A DNA stretch of 64,000 nucleotides from Pyrenophora tritici-repentis. Its lineage: Eukaryota > Ascomycota > Dothideomycetes > Pleosporales > Pleosporaceae. The translations under genes were made by a program, and so were the position numbers. Below, in pieces: positions 23,741 through 35,870 of this stretch. The notes under the pieces were generated by a model that was not told the DNA's origin, searched no databases, and saw nothing but the letters and a program-made list of their open reading frames with translations. The stretch spans positions 3,782,001-3,846,000 of the forward strand of contig NC_089391.1 of the NCBI RefSeq assembly GCF_003171515.1. The letters are read 5' to 3'. Numbering within the stretch: position 1 is the first letter of the stretch; each line of letters starts with the position of its first letter.

Positions 23741-24620
23741 ATGGGTGCTTGGGGTTACTGCAGGCATCAACCTCGCTCTACTCGGACCCCTTTGTACTGA
23801 CACATCAACAGGCCTCTTCCAGTCGGACCATGACTTCAACATCGTCGAAAATCTCACCAGTGACGCTGGCCTCTACAAGCTTGAAGAGAATGCCAAAGCT
23901 ATTGCCAAAGCCAAGGGAAAGAGCGAGAAAGATGTCGAAGGCGTCTCATATCTCATCTATGGCCCCGCTTGTTCCCACCTTGACTCAGTTCGCAAGCATC
24001 TGGATGGTGGTATCCTCGCTGACTTGATCGCCAAAAAGGAGGCGAAGATGCTTGGTGCTCTTGCTGGATCCAAAGAGGAGATGCTGGAGTACTGGATGGA
24101 AGACCCCTGCTACGTCTATGTTCTACTCGGTGCATGCGCAATGACACTTGGATGTCGGCTGCCAGATACCTACGTGGCCATGCTCAAGAAGGTCTACACT
24201 GAAGGCGGCCTCATGCCTCAGGCGCAGCAGCAGATTAAGAAGGCCCTCTTCGGCCCCAACGGCTACGTGAACGGCGTGCCTTACGACATCGAGTCCAAGA
24301 CCCTCACCGAAGAGGCCGACTCCAGGCCCAGTGAACCCGACAATGGCCGTGGCTACCAGCTCATGAACGTCATGAGCCCTGGTGGCATCTTCAACACGGG
24401 CATGACCACTTCATCGACGTCGACTGTCATCAAGGAACTGCGTGATCAGCGCAACAAGCCCAATGTATGCGGTAATTGTGAGGCGAAGCGTGGGCCTCAG
24501 GACCAGGCTCTGCTCATATGCGCCAAGTGCAAGAACCGCAGCTACTGCTCGGTTGACTGCCAGAAGAAGGCGTGGAAGGTCCACAAAAAGGTGTGCGTGG
24601 CCCCAAAGGTCTCCTTGTAG
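23741..24620 (+). CDS. MYND-type zinc-finger protein
   Basis: Exon 1 is only 13 bases (23741-23753), exon 2 is 23812-24620, and the product has 273 residues. The start MGAWG, joined to LFQSDHDFNIV, matches the common N-terminus of a fungal family (usually MGAWGYGLFQSD). An alternative GC-AG intron beginning after TAC T would give WGYCLFQSD, closer in length to relatives; I prefer GT-AG but am unsure. The C-terminal MYND finger covers about residues 229-263: CGNC, then CAKC, YC, CQ, W, H and C in family order. MYND fingers usually bind short proline-containing peptides. The N-terminal domain has no known catalytic role and no SET domain is present, so the function is unknown. Confidence 0.8.
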
Positions 24621-25442
24621 GTCTTCTGTCTGAGATCAGGTGTTTGCGCCTCGTTCTCAATGATAGTCACCGTGAGTATGGAATAAACACTGGAGGAATC
24701 ATGAACGGCGGTCTGAGAGGTGACTAGCAGCCTATGTTCGCATGTTGTAGCATCACCTGTCATCAATGGGTCAGCGAATACTGGGATGTATGTAGTCAAT
24801 CAAGTAGCAATGCACAATTGCCTTCATACATGCTGTGTGGACTGATGTGCAGATTCGTCACTTCTCTTGTGACCTTCGACGCCACACGAACCAGATCGAA
24901 AGTTTGATCAAACGAGCTTGCTGAAGTAAAACATCACGCACCATCACAAAAGAAGCCAGATTTGTATCAGTAGTGTATGGTTACTCTACCGTTGTATAGA
25001 TGAGCATGTCGCATCATGACAAACATCAAGCCCATTAGTTGGGTGAACCATCTCATAGAGCGGCCAAGAAGCGCCTTTCAATGCAGAGGAGAATGTTATC
25101 CTCTATATACAGCTGCATATGCAGAATGAACCACGGCGGAGCCATGGCAGACATAAGAGGCAATATGCAGGTTGAACCATGGCGAGGCCATGCCCGATAA
25201 TAGTAAGTAAGAGACAAGAAGAAGAAAAAAACGCCAATGAACCGCCCTGCATGCAGTGCCATCAGCCTCTCAGAAATCGTACATCAAGAAAAAAAGATCC
25301 GCTAGTAGAAATACAACCTGTGAAGGTACAAAAGTATTGTAGAAACACAAACGATGCCGCAAACGACGAGCGTTGAGGGTAAGCGTTGTGATCTATGGAA
25401 AAACTCAAAATGCTGCCAAGACAAGAGGTGGCAGCATGAGGG
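24621..25442. other. Convergent intergenic region
   Basis: This region lies between the 3' ends of the MYND and Sqs1-like genes. No gene is seen. Short near-duplicate phrases recur around 25100-25200 (GGTTGAACCATGGCG and TGAACCACGGCGGAGCCATGG), suggesting a small local duplication. Confidence 0.4.
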
Positions 25443-27873
25443 TTACTGTAAACCAGCCTTGTTGGTTTTGACAGTATGAGGAATAGGCTGCAGAATGCCC
25501 TTGTTATCACCAGCACCCAGAGCATCGCCCTTGGCCCAGCCCATCTTCATCATAAGCGCGTGACCCTTGTTTTCCGGTCCAAGCTCCGGGGCATTTGCGC
25601 CAACTGTCTCACCGTCCTTGTAGCCTAGCTGAGGGCGGGCGCGCACACCACCGTGTTTGTGCTTGACGGTGCTGAACTTGCCTGCCCGGCCGCCGCTACC
25701 TTCAGTGTAGAGAGGACCACGTAGACGTTTCTGGAAGCCCTTCTTTTGGATGGCGATGTTGAACTCGTCGTCGGTGAGGGTTCGAGTGCGAGTCGTCTTG
25801 GAAAGCAGAGTGAACCTATCCATACCATCGCCACGAGAGCGAGAGTTTAGGTTGAAGAACGCGGCTACCTGATGAATGGTGGCGCGGCGGTATGCATCCA
25901 TCGGAGGAAGCGACAACGTCTCCATTGTACCGAGCATGAATTCGCGAAGCTCTTCGACGATGTCTTCCATTTCAATACCACCTTGGTACTTCACCTTGAG
26001 GTTAGCACTCTTACCCTTGCGACCCAACAATCCCTGCTGGCGAAGCTCTTCTCGTTCAGCCTTCTTAAGTCGCTTCTTTACTCTGTCGGCTGCCCAAGCA
26101 TTCTGGAGCTGCTCGTTCAAGTCAGAGTCATCTAGCTCTGGGGGAGGTTGACCTCGTCGACCTTTCTTCTTAGGCTTTAAGGAAGGCCGCTCGGTATCCA
26201 TAACATCGAAGCCACTATATGGGTCCATGTCCAGAGCATCAGCCATGGCAGTAGCAGAGGGAAATGACGGATCCCGTTTACCGCGACCACGACGATCCTG
26301 GCATTTCTTGTTCGATCTACTGAACGGTATGAATGATCGATCCTTGACAGGTCCATCAAAGAACTCGTCATCACCATAGAGCAATACCTCGTCCCCACCC
26401 AAGCCAAGCTCCTCCTGCTTCTGTAGGACCCTGGCAAGTGTTTCGTCATCGATTTCTTCTTCTTCTCCTCCTCCTTCTTCTTCTTCTTCTTCTTCTCCGT
26501 CGTCGTCGTCGTCATCATCTTCTGAGTCACTGCTTATAGGCATATGTTTTTCACATTCACGGAGGGCTGCCTCGAATTCTCGAACAAGTTTCTTCTCGGC
26601 GGTGGCCCTCAAGAAGGTTGCTGGTAGCCAACGAGCTTCATCGATGACGGATCCTTCATACACACAGAGGTATTGGAGGCCAGATTTACGGATGCGCTTT
26701 GAGAGGATTCGAACGACGGTATCCTCAAGGTCAGAAGAGGTACTCAGATTGTCGAAATCCTGAAGCATATCAGACTCCCAGTCACCACTGTCTTCGGCGG
26801 CTTCGTTCTCGTCTTCAGCAGCTCGGTTTGCGTCTTCAGCAGCTTCGGAGGTTGACACCCAGTCATTGTGGCTGCCTCCGTCGAGATCCATCTCGCGGTT
26901 AGCAAATCCGGATGCAGCTAATGGATCGTCAGTGAGGCCGAAATCCTCCACATTCTGCAAATAATCTTCCATAGCAGCATCGCGAGAGTTTGCTTTGCCA
27001 CTCAGAAAAGACTTCATGTCAGGGCGTTTTTTGGTAGGCAACCATCCAATGTTTGGTTTGCTGCGATGCTCCCACTCTGTGGTAGTGCCCTCCCATCTTG
27101 GTTTGCCTCCTCTCCGCTTTTCGAACTGTTTCTCTACGATCTCATCAGCGTCTGAGTCGACCTCTAATTCAACCTGCTCAACCTTCTCCGGCACGGGAGC
27201 ATTTTTTGTTTGGTCTGGCAAGGTTTGTTCAGGTTCTGGAGCCGCTACAGACACAACTGGGTTTTCAGGACCATCTACCGTATCTTGGGTCGTTATGGTT
27301 TGCTTCGTGGCAGTGGCAATGACAGTGACAGGGGCGACCGTAGTGACTTGAGCCTGGTTCCCGCGACCCCTGAACAAAACCTCGTCTGCGCTAGAAGAGG
27401 CTTCTGAGAGTGCAGGCGACGGACTCCGAATGACCATATGTGCCATGGCGTTGGTGTTGTCCGGTGTTGACAGGGGCGAGGAGGGAGTGAATGACTCTGC
27501 GCTGGACTCTGGCGTTTCAACTTGGGTGGACTCGACGGCTGGAACGATTTTCTTCAGTGTGCCTTCGAGGTGGCCGGCGCTAATAAACTGTATGGGCGGC
27601 ATATGGCGCAGGTTCTTGCCGGCTTCGTAGGCAGCGGTGCGGTGGTTCGACGCCCAGCGCGCCTCGTCTTGAAGGGAGAACTTGGACGCGACTGCTGCAG
27701 GTACTGTCAACATTGTAATCTTATTCGTCGCATTGTGGAAAGAGCGCAAACGTACCCTCGTCGCGAACCTGCCATGATTGGGACGAATGGCGTTTGTAGG
27801 GCGCTCGATGTGGCGTGTTCTTTCCTGGACTGGCCTTGGCCTTGTTTTTCCCCTGCTTCTTGCCCCGCGCCAT
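25443..27873 (-). CDS. SQS1: Sqs1-like G-patch/R3H protein
   Basis: Two exons (27873-27756, 27694-25443; 61-base intron) give 789 residues; an in-frame acceptor three bases further on is also possible. The N-terminus is basic (MARGKKQGKNKAK). The middle is long, acidic and low complexity, with a run of Asp then Glu near residues 395-425. A region at about 630-680 (YRRATIHQVAAFFNLNSRSRG) fits an R3H domain, and the C-terminal G-patch reads ENKGHALMMKMGWAKGDALGAGDNKG. This order matches Sqs1/Pfa1. Known role: cofactor that stimulates the DEAH helicase Prp43 in ribosome biogenesis and splicing, in nucleus and cytoplasm. Confidence 0.9.
26457..26521. repeat. Trinucleotide tract coding the acidic run of Sqs1
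   Basis: TTC/TCC and GTC repeats on the plus strand encode Glu and Asp runs in Sqs1 on the minus strand. This is a likely site of length variation between strains. Confidence 0.75.
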
Positions 27874-28521
27874 GGCGATTGCTATGCGAAAGACGTTTGC
27901 GCTACAAGCTGAACGAGAAAAAAGATACTGCGGCGAAAACGTGCGATTATGAACGTTTGGAGATGATGCGCACTCGCATCCATGTCACCCTGGTGGGTGG
28001 CGGCGGGGCTAACAACGCTTCGCAGGACTAGCTCGCCGGAGCTTATGACGATATGCCGATGATACTGGCCATGGTCTGGGGGTTGCAGCTACCTACAGTA
28101 GCCCCTCGCAACTGGAACCTCTATCGTAGCTGCGTGAAGACGGTGCACTTGAATGGAGACGTGATATTGAGATTATCACATCCTCGCGCCACGCATTCCA
28201 AAAGCGTGTTTGGACTCACTGACACAGCCAGGTGATAGGCCACCCCTCCCCCGCGGCGACTTGGATAGAGCCGCATATGACCTCTGGGCTCGCGGCAAGA
28301 TCCAGGCCCTCACACCAGGCTTCACATCTCTTTCAGTCCCCGTTTGTCCCTTCTTGACATATGTTCCATTCTCTGGACATGCACGGATAGCATCGCGCGG
28401 TCAACGAAAGACTCATGGTAGCCAGCTAGGCAGCCTCAACTCGGACCTCCGCAGCACCTCCGCAGCACCTCCGCATGCAACGCCGCCCTGGCCATATCAC
28501 CCACTCATCACTCCCGCCATC
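27874..28521. promoter_or_regulatory. Divergent upstream region of Sqs1-like and Atg4 genes
   Basis: The 648 bases separate the two divergent starts. The frame of Atg4 stays open upstream of its ATG, but the encoded sequence is not like Atg4, so the ATG at 28522 ([12 protein letters not shown]) is preferred. Confidence 0.5.
28445..28477. repeat. Tandem 11-mer, three copies
   Basis: Three head-to-tail copies of ACCTCCGCAGC (the last diverging at its end) lie about 50 bases upstream of the Atg4 start codon, probably in its 5' leader. Confidence 0.7.
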
Positions 28522-29981
28522 ATGAACGACTTTGAACGTGTTAGCCGAAGCATCGTCCGCACCTTCTACGACCCTCCACCAACAAATGACTCAAACGACC
28601 CCATATGGCTGCTAGGTCAGCGCTACGACCCCCGGCCTCCTCCATGGAAGCCTACACCCAACGACACTTCTCCAGCTGGGACCGGCACACCACCATCTGA
28701 ACGTACCGATGATGAAAGCTGGATACGGACAAGCATCGAAGAGACGGACCGCAAGGAAGCTCCAAATGGCGAGGACCCAGCACAATACGGCAACTGGCCC
28801 TCTGCCTTTCTGGACGACTTCGAGTCGCGCATTTGGATGACGTACCGCTCTGGCTTTACCCCCATCCAAAAGAGTCAAGACCCCAAGGCAACAAGTGCCA
28901 TGAGCTTCCGCGTGCGCATGCAAAACCTGGCCTCTCCAGGCTTCACCTCGGACACAGGCTTTGGCTGCATGATCAGGAGCGGCCAGTGCATACTGGCTAA
29001 TGCGCTGCAGATACTACGCCTCGGACGGGACTGGCGGTACCAGGAGCAGCCTGATGCAAAGGAGCATTGCGATGTAGTTGCCATGTTTGCCGACGATCCA
29101 AGGGCGCCTTTCTCCATCCACCGCTTCGTTGAACATGGTGCTGCTGTGTGTGGAAAGTATCCCGGCGAATGGTTTGGACCTTCGGCTGCTGCGCGCTGCA
29201 TACAAGACTTGGTTCATAAGAACAGAGAGGCGGGGTTGAAGGTCTACGTCTCTGGCGATGGAGCCGACGTGTATGAAGATAAGCTCAAGGAGATTGCCGT
29301 CGACGATGATGGCGAGTGGCATCCTACGCTGATTCTTGTCGGCACAAGGTTGGGCATCGACAAGATCACGCCAGTATACTGGGAGGCGCTCAAAGCAAGC
29401 CTGCAGATGAAGCAGAGCATCGGTATCGCAGGGTGAGGCGCTTGATCGCATACACACATCGTTATACTGACGTTTAAAGTGGCCGTCCTTCAGCATCACA
29501 CTACTTTGTTGCTACACAGGCAAATAACTTCTTCTACCTTGATCCTCACAGCACGCGCCCGCTTCTGCCATATCGACCCTCTTCATCGTCGACCGAAGAA
29601 CAAGTAGCAGCTCCTTCTACGCTTGAAGCATCAGCAACTTCAGTAACCTCGACTTCGTCATCAACGACCATCGTCCCCTCAGCCAACGAAGTAACGGCTC
29701 CCTCAGACGTCTCAAAACCAAGCGGCTACTCGTTAGAAGAGCTTGCAACCTGCCACACGCGCCGCATCCGTCGCCTGCAAATCCGCGAGATGGACCCCTC
29801 TATGCTCCTCGCTTTCCTCATCACATCAGAGGACGACTATGAGGACTGGAAACAAGGAGTCCGCAGCGTCCAGGGCAAGAGCGTGGTGCATGTGCAGGAC
29901 AAGGAGCCAGCGCCCAGAGGGCAGGAGCGCGAGGGAGCCATCGACGAAGTGGAGAGCTGGGACGAGGATGGTTTGCAATAG
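28522..29981 (+). CDS. ATG4: Autophagy cysteine protease Atg4
   Basis: Two exons (28522-29432, 29480-29981; 47-base intron) give 470 residues. Peptidase C54 landmarks are complete: catalytic Cys149 in [14 protein letters not shown], and Asp325 and His327 in [11 protein letters not shown], with the typical [16 protein letters not shown] strand across the intron. Atg4 cleaves the C-terminus of Atg8 to expose glycine and later releases it from phosphatidylethanolamine, so it acts in the cytosol and at autophagosomal membranes. A Ser/Thr-rich insert of about 70 residues follows the catalytic Asp/His pair and is typical of fungal orthologues. The C-terminal [23 protein letters not shown] segment agrees with the family. 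Confidence 0.95.
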
Positions 29982-30680
29982 GCAAATGATTAGACGGGTC
30001 GGCGTTTTTATTTTGGGCTTGCAATCGTATCAGGGGGTACATGCATGTTGGGCGTACAGGAGTGGAGTCTGGGACCAGTATATCCGCATAAGTTGTGTCT
30101 AACCATCAATATCTGCTTGACTAGTTTTCCACATGGCGCATGTACGCCAAGTGTCTTGTGCTGCATTTCCATGACATATCTGATATCGCAAAAGCTGAAG
30201 TTTACTGTAAAACGCGCATCAGTTTGACCAGAACGGATTTCGCGAAATGCGCTATTGCTGTTGCGAGGGACGACGTTGTCAAGGCGCGTCCAAATAGCGG
30301 GCGCGTCAAGTGCACTGTCTGGAACGCGACCTGCCGGCACGTCGCGTGGCCCGCGCTCAGCTTGCGCGACGTAATGTCGAGGTTTGATATTCAGGATCTG
30401 CAGGTCAGACGTCAAGGAGTGAAGGAAAGATACATGTCGTGTCAAAGGCCAAGTTGGATTGAAGTGTGAAGTTCGAAAGAATTGATTCGTTCCCGTCTGC
30501 TGTGGTATAATGTACAGACCCAGATGGACCTCGTAGTCAAATATGACTAGATGATTCGATGACAGACAAACCGACCCATGATCACATTAGCAAATGACCC
30601 GTGAACACCGCACCCCGTAACCACTTGTCGAACAGACAAGAAAGACCCAAAGAAAACATCCAGCGAATAAAAAAGGCACT
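29982..30680. other. Convergent intergenic region between Atg4 and histone H2B
   Basis: No gene is seen. It consists of the 3' flanks of both genes. Short ORFs here have no recognisable content. Confidence 0.4.
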
Positions 30681-31271
<591 letters not shown>

Positions 31272-31759
31272 TTTGAGTGTTTGGAGTGGTTGCTGCGAAA
31301 AGTTGAGTGTTGGTTGAAAAGCACGAGATTCGAACGAGATGGAAGTGGTTGAGTGTCGGGGTGGGAGTTTGCGATGGATGAAGGGAATGGTCGTCGACGG
31401 CGGGGGACGCGCTACTTATGGGGAGCGCGCTCTGATGTTGTGATCCAGCAGCGGCTGGAGGCCCGTGCGCGCCGTCTTGCCAGTTGGGCGGCCAAGCGAG
31501 GTTCGCGAGTGATGGCGCAGACGTGCGGCAGGCGCTAAAGTCGTCGCTGCCCTCGCTGCGCGCTAGCGCCAAATGGTTGATCTCGCGCACTCACAACACG
31601 CTCCGCCGTCCTTATAAGACGGCCCCGCCCCCCAACACCAGCAAGCAATCCATCGTCTCGACACTCCACGCCCACCACCAGCTCAATCACACGCCCCAAC
31701 TCACCCAACTCAACCAACTCCCTCACTTTTAAAACCAACCCCATCCAAAAATCTTCAAA
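31272..31759. promoter_or_regulatory. Bidirectional H2B-H2A promoter
   Basis: The promoter lies between the two start codons. A TATA-like TTATAAGA lies at about 31612-31619, 140 bases before the H2A ATG. A 10-base palindrome GCGCTAGCGC at 31560-31569 overlaps GCGCCAAA (31566-31573), which reads TTTGGCGC on the other strand and fits the E2F/SBF-type cell-cycle consensus TTTSGCGC. Binding is inferred from the match only. Confidence 0.65.
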
Positions 31760-32372
31760 ATGACTGGCGGCAAATCCGGAGGCAAGGCCAGCGGCTCCAA
31801 GTCCAGCGCCCAATCGTGAGTTTCCCATCTCCTGCATCGCGCCTTTTGCTTCAGTTTGCCTTGCGCATTCTGCAACTTCAATTCGCATCTTTTTGACGCG
31901 TCTTTCGCGCAAATGACGCGTGTTTGCGCAACTCTTCTACTTCCATCGCATCTTGACTAACATTTCTCAGTCGTTCTTCCAAGGCTGGTCTCGCTTTCCC
32001 CGTCGGTCGTGTCCACCGTCTGCTCCGCAAGGGCAACTACGCTCAGCGTGTCGGTGCCGGTGCTCCCGTCTACCTGGCCGCTGTCCTCGAGTACTTGGCT
32101 GCTGAGATTCTCGAGTTGGCCGGTAACGCTGCCCGCGACAACAAGAAGACCCGTATCATTCCCCGCCATCTCCAGCTCGCTATCAGGAACGACGAGGAGT
32201 TGAACAAGCTTCTTGGACACGTCACCATCGCCCAGGGTGGTGTTCTCCCCAACATTCACCAGAGTACGTCACTTCACAGCCTGTTCGAATCGCATCAATT
32301 ACTAACAGCATTCCAGACCTTCTGCCCAAGAAGACGGCCAAGCCTGGCAAGGGTCCTTCGCAGGAGCTCTAA
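31760..32372 (+). CDS. HTA1: Histone H2A
   Basis: Three exons (31760-31815, 31971-32263, 32317-32372; introns 155 and 53 bases) give 134 residues. The N-tail [20 protein letters not shown] is followed by [20 protein letters not shown], the acidic-patch region and [15 protein letters not shown]. The C-terminus ends SQEL, the conserved SQ(E/D)-hydrophobic motif phosphorylated by ATM/ATR-type kinases, so this canonical fungal H2A also serves as the H2A.X form. It is the partner of the divergent H2B gene. Confidence 0.98.
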
Positions 32373-34012
32373 GCGCGCTTTGCTTTTGAGTTTCTTTTTC
32401 ACACGGCGTGGTTACTTGATGGGTCTTTTTCATCTGCAATGATAATGGGAGTCGGTCTGGGTTTTGGGTTCTCGGCTTTTTACGGGATTTATACCAGAGC
32501 TGTATATTAGCTGGTCGCATTCGATGACCGCGGGCTCATGAGCTGAATCGAGCATATCAACTTCATCATTGTCTCTTGTCTTTGTGATTTTCTTTTATCA
32601 GTCTTGCTTCACCGTCTTTTCTTCCACTTTGCCGTTTTCGACCCACGTTCCAAGGCGCGCCTCCCCGCATTCATCTACCGGTCCTAGCGGCATGTCGACC
32701 ACGACTCGTAGTCACATGACAACGGTTATGCGTCTCAACATTCAACGCGCCCAACGCCGTCGAGCCGCTACTCGGAATTCGCGCAACACCAGAAACAAAG
32801 ATAGAGTTAGGCGCCATCGGTGGGCGCAGACGAAGATAGCGGATGAGAAATATGGAGGATTTGGAGGATTTGATGGATTCTCTACATTTTCCAGCATGAT
32901 GCGAAACCGAGCACTATAGATCGATCGTAGAAGCAGAATTAGATGCGTAAATTTTGATCTTGAACAGAATACATATTTGTGCAATCTAAATTGCGTAGAC
33001 TACTTAAGATTAAAGTTGTAACTTTACGTGTAAATGAGCTATGACGTGCGCATCTACGTCTGTGTAGGAGAATCTACTCGCACGGTTCTACTGTGTGTGA
33101 TGCGAAAAGACATGCGCTTCTTGTGAAACATTGTAGATATACAGTTTAGAACTAGATACATGCTCTAGGAGTCTCCGTGGGCATGTCTATTTGTAATAAC
33201 TGGTGTTGCAAGTAGCTGCTGTTGTGGTGTCTGTGATATATATCTACTAGAGAAGTGCACATACATAGATCTTGATAGAATAGTAACACAACATAGTTTT
33301 TCTTACTTAAAAAATATTCTTTAATCGTCCATTATACTTGTTCTGCTTCTTAGTATACCTTTTAACGGCTTTCCTTCGTTGTTGCACTTCTCCGTTCTGC
33401 TTAAGTTCTTCGAAAGTCTTGAAGGTTTTTTACAGTTTATCCACGAGCAACTACTCTTTCAAAAAATCATTACACAACACCACACTCTTCAAACTACACA
33501 AAAATCACAAAATCCATATTTTGAATGTTGAAATTTACGGTAAATTATTTTTTGGGTCGAAATTCGATGGTGGTGGCGCGTTTCTTGATTAATCTTGGTT
33601 TGCGTGCAGGGGCGGGATGAGGACGCGTTGGGTGGTTCACGACTACGCAGGAAATACGATAACTTTGCGGGCATAACTTTGCACGCTGATGGAATTGAGA
33701 TGGTGTAGAAGCGATATTGTCTCTATTTTCCAGAAGTGTATGCATTTATGCGAAATAACAGCTGAAATGCTACGTCGCCAATCTTTATAGGAACGCGGCG
33801 CGATACACAACCCACGCAACTGCACGACCAAAAAGCTCGTCCAAGTAACATAATAAACCCATGAAGGTTATAACACGACCAAAATATGCATGTACAGTTA
33901 TCTCATTCAAGTGGACCACCCACATCTATTTTACTACCTAGCCCCCAGCACACCTCCTCAACCAAGCCCTACTTGAACATGGACAAGAAGCAAGAAAAGC
34001 CCTACTAAACGC
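32373..34012. other. 1.6 kb intergenic region, partly AT-rich, with one small doubtful ORF
   Basis: The first 300 bases are the H2A 3' flank. From about 32.93 to 33.55 kb the sequence is clearly AT-richer than its surroundings. On the minus strand a Lys/Arg-rich frame ending at about 33316 (EELKQNGEVQQRRKAVKRYT...) is preceded by stops; it could be the remnant of a mobile element or chance. The rest is 3' flank of the KGD2 gene. Confidence 0.35.
32692..32919 (+). CDS. Small Arg-rich hypothetical ORF
   Basis: This frame encodes 75 residues from the first ATG, very basic at first (MRLNIQRAQRRRAATRN) and Gly/Phe-rich near the end (EKYGGFGGFDGFSTF). No domain is recognised. It starts about 320 bases after the H2A stop, where 3' UTR sequence is expected. 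It may be a real small gene or a chance ORF. Confidence 0.15.
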   Translation: MSTTTRSHMTTVMRLNIQRAQRRRAATRNSRNTRNKDRVRRHRWAQTKIADEKYGGFGGFDGFSTFSSMMRNRAL

Positions 34013-35555
34013 CTACAAAAGCATCTTCCTTGGGTCCTCAATGTACTCCTTGACCTTTACCAAGAAGGTAACGGCTTCCCTGCCGTCGAGCAGTCGGTGG
34101 TCGTATGTGAGCGCAAGATACATCATGGGTCGGATCTCTACCTTTCCGTTGATCGCAACTGGCTTCTCCTTGATGGCGTGTAGACCCAAGACAGCGGTCT
34201 GGGGAAGGTTGATGATGGGAGTGCCCATCAAACTGCCAAAGACACCGCCGTTGGAGATGGTGAAGGTACCACCAGCCATATCTTCGATAGTGAGCTTGTT
34301 GTCGCGAGCCTTCTTGCCCAAGTCGGCAATGGCCTTCTCGATGCCGACCATGTCCAAGCTTTCCGCATTCCTGACAACAGGTGTAACCAAGCCCTTCTCG
34401 GTAGCAACGGCAACAGAGATGTCGACGTAGTCGCGGTAGACGATGGTGTCGCCACCGTCTGGTCCTTCTATGGAGGCGTTGACAGCGGGTACATCGCGTG
34501 CGGCGAGGATGCAGGCGCGCGAGAAGGCGGACATGAAACCGAGCTTGACGCCCTTGTTCTTGAGGATCTCGTCTTTGTACAACTTGCGGAACTCCATGAT
34601 AGAGGTCATGTCGACTTCGTTGAAAGTTGTCAGCGAGGCGGCGGTGTTTTGCGACTGCTTCAAGCGCTCGGCGATGCGGAGACGCATGCGGTTCATCTTG
34701 ACCTGCGCAGATTATTAGCATGTGTCGCGCAAATTCAACAGATTGTACGTACGCGACGCTCCTCGCGGCTACCAGGCGTGGCCGGCTTGGGCTCATCCTG
34801 AGGCTTGGACTCCTTCTTCGGCTGAGGCTTGGATTCCTTAGTGGGCTGGGGCTTCTCTTCTTGCTTGGGAGGCTCAGGTTTTGACTCCTCCTTTGGCGCC
34901 TCAGACTTCTCTTGTTGACCTTCAGGTTGCGATGAAGTCTCCTGCTCCGAGGAAGCCGGCTCCTTTGGCTCATCCTTGGCCTCTGTCTTCGCTGGTGCCT
35001 CCCCACCGGCCTCTAGCCTTACGATTTCTTGTCCAACCGTAACGGTGTCCTCCTCATTGACCAGGAATTCCTTGATGGTACCAGCCTCGGGCGCATTTAC
35101 GGCAACGTCGATCTTGTCGGTTTCAATGGTAGCGATTTCTTCGTCCTGCTCAACGTAGTCGCCGACCTCTGCATCATGTTAGGTAACTGTGGGGTAGCTT
35201 GGTCCAAAGAAAGGACGCACGTTTTGACCATTGCTTCAGGGTTCCCTCAGTGATAGACTCGGCCATTTCTGGCACCTTGACGACGGTATCGGCATAGTTT
35301 CGTGTCTGTTCGAGGGTCCATAGACGCTGCGAAGAGAGCTGTCCAGGTCGTCTGAGGGGGAGAAGTTAGCCATGGGCCTAACAACGGGCGTAGACATCCA
35401 TATTACCTTGAAGACTGACCCAGAAGACCGGACGAGTTTGCCTTGGCGACGGCAGAGTAGGTGCGCGCAGCTGGAATGGTCCTTGGTGCGGCGCGCAAAG
35501 CTCGCACAGAGCGCATAGCAGCTGGTAGGCGGCGGAGGCACTGCTGACCGGACAT
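34013..35555 (-). CDS. KGD2: 2-oxoglutarate dehydrogenase E2, dihydrolipoyllysine succinyltransferase
   Basis: Four exons (35555-35407, 35351-35221, 35168-34753, 34702-34013; introns of 50-55 bases) give 461 residues. A mitochondrial presequence rich in Arg and Ala precedes the lipoyl domain ([18 protein letters not shown] ... [20 protein letters not shown]), in which the Lys of ETDKID is the lipoylation site. A long Lys/Pro/Glu-rich linker of about 100 residues follows, then the catalytic domain from [19 protein letters not shown] to [18 protein letters not shown], with catalytic His and Asp in DHRLLDG. The short linker without an E1/E3-binding domain is typical of the succinyltransferase and not of pyruvate dehydrogenase E2. 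It acts in the TCA cycle in the mitochondrial matrix and is divergent from a complex I subunit. Confidence 0.96.
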
Positions 35556-35870
35556 GATGGACAGCTAAGCGAGAGGGCTGATTGAAAAGAAAGTTGAAAG
35601 GGAGACGGACGTCTGGGTGCGAGCGACGCTTGGTATATAAGAGTACCCGACTCTTCTGAGGCAATTGATGGTTCTGGCAGGCACAGGGCAGCACCGGCAC
35701 GAGTTCTGACGTCCACCCAACCGGGAACCAACCTCCGTCACAGGGACGACCGCCAAGCCCGCAACCTCAAGCCGCCTCAGCATCACATCTGCGACGACTA
35801 CGAGGCATTGCGGCCACCAAAAACGCCCACTCCTTCTACCACACACACGCCTGGAAGGGCCATTGCCGTC
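35556..35870. promoter_or_regulatory. Bidirectional promoter of KGD2 and the NDUFB9-like gene
   Basis: Only 315 bases separate the two start codons, so the two mitochondrial genes share one promoter region. A TATATAA-like sequence lies on the KGD2 side (about 35634-35640). No CCAAT box was confidently placed. Confidence 0.55.

Noticed and set aside
24542..25262. Small minus-strand ORFs between the MYND and Sqs1-like genes
   Set aside because: They are short, without motifs, and lie in convergent 3' flanks.
28210..28521. N-terminal extension of Atg4
   Set aside because: The frame is open, but the residues are not Atg4-like and include a tandem 11-mer repeat; [12 protein letters not shown] is the expected start.
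34038..35006. 322-codon minus-strand ORF rich in Arg, His and Ser
   Set aside because: It is a shadow frame of KGD2, created by the Lys/Pro/Glu-rich linker and the conserved catalytic domain read out of frame.
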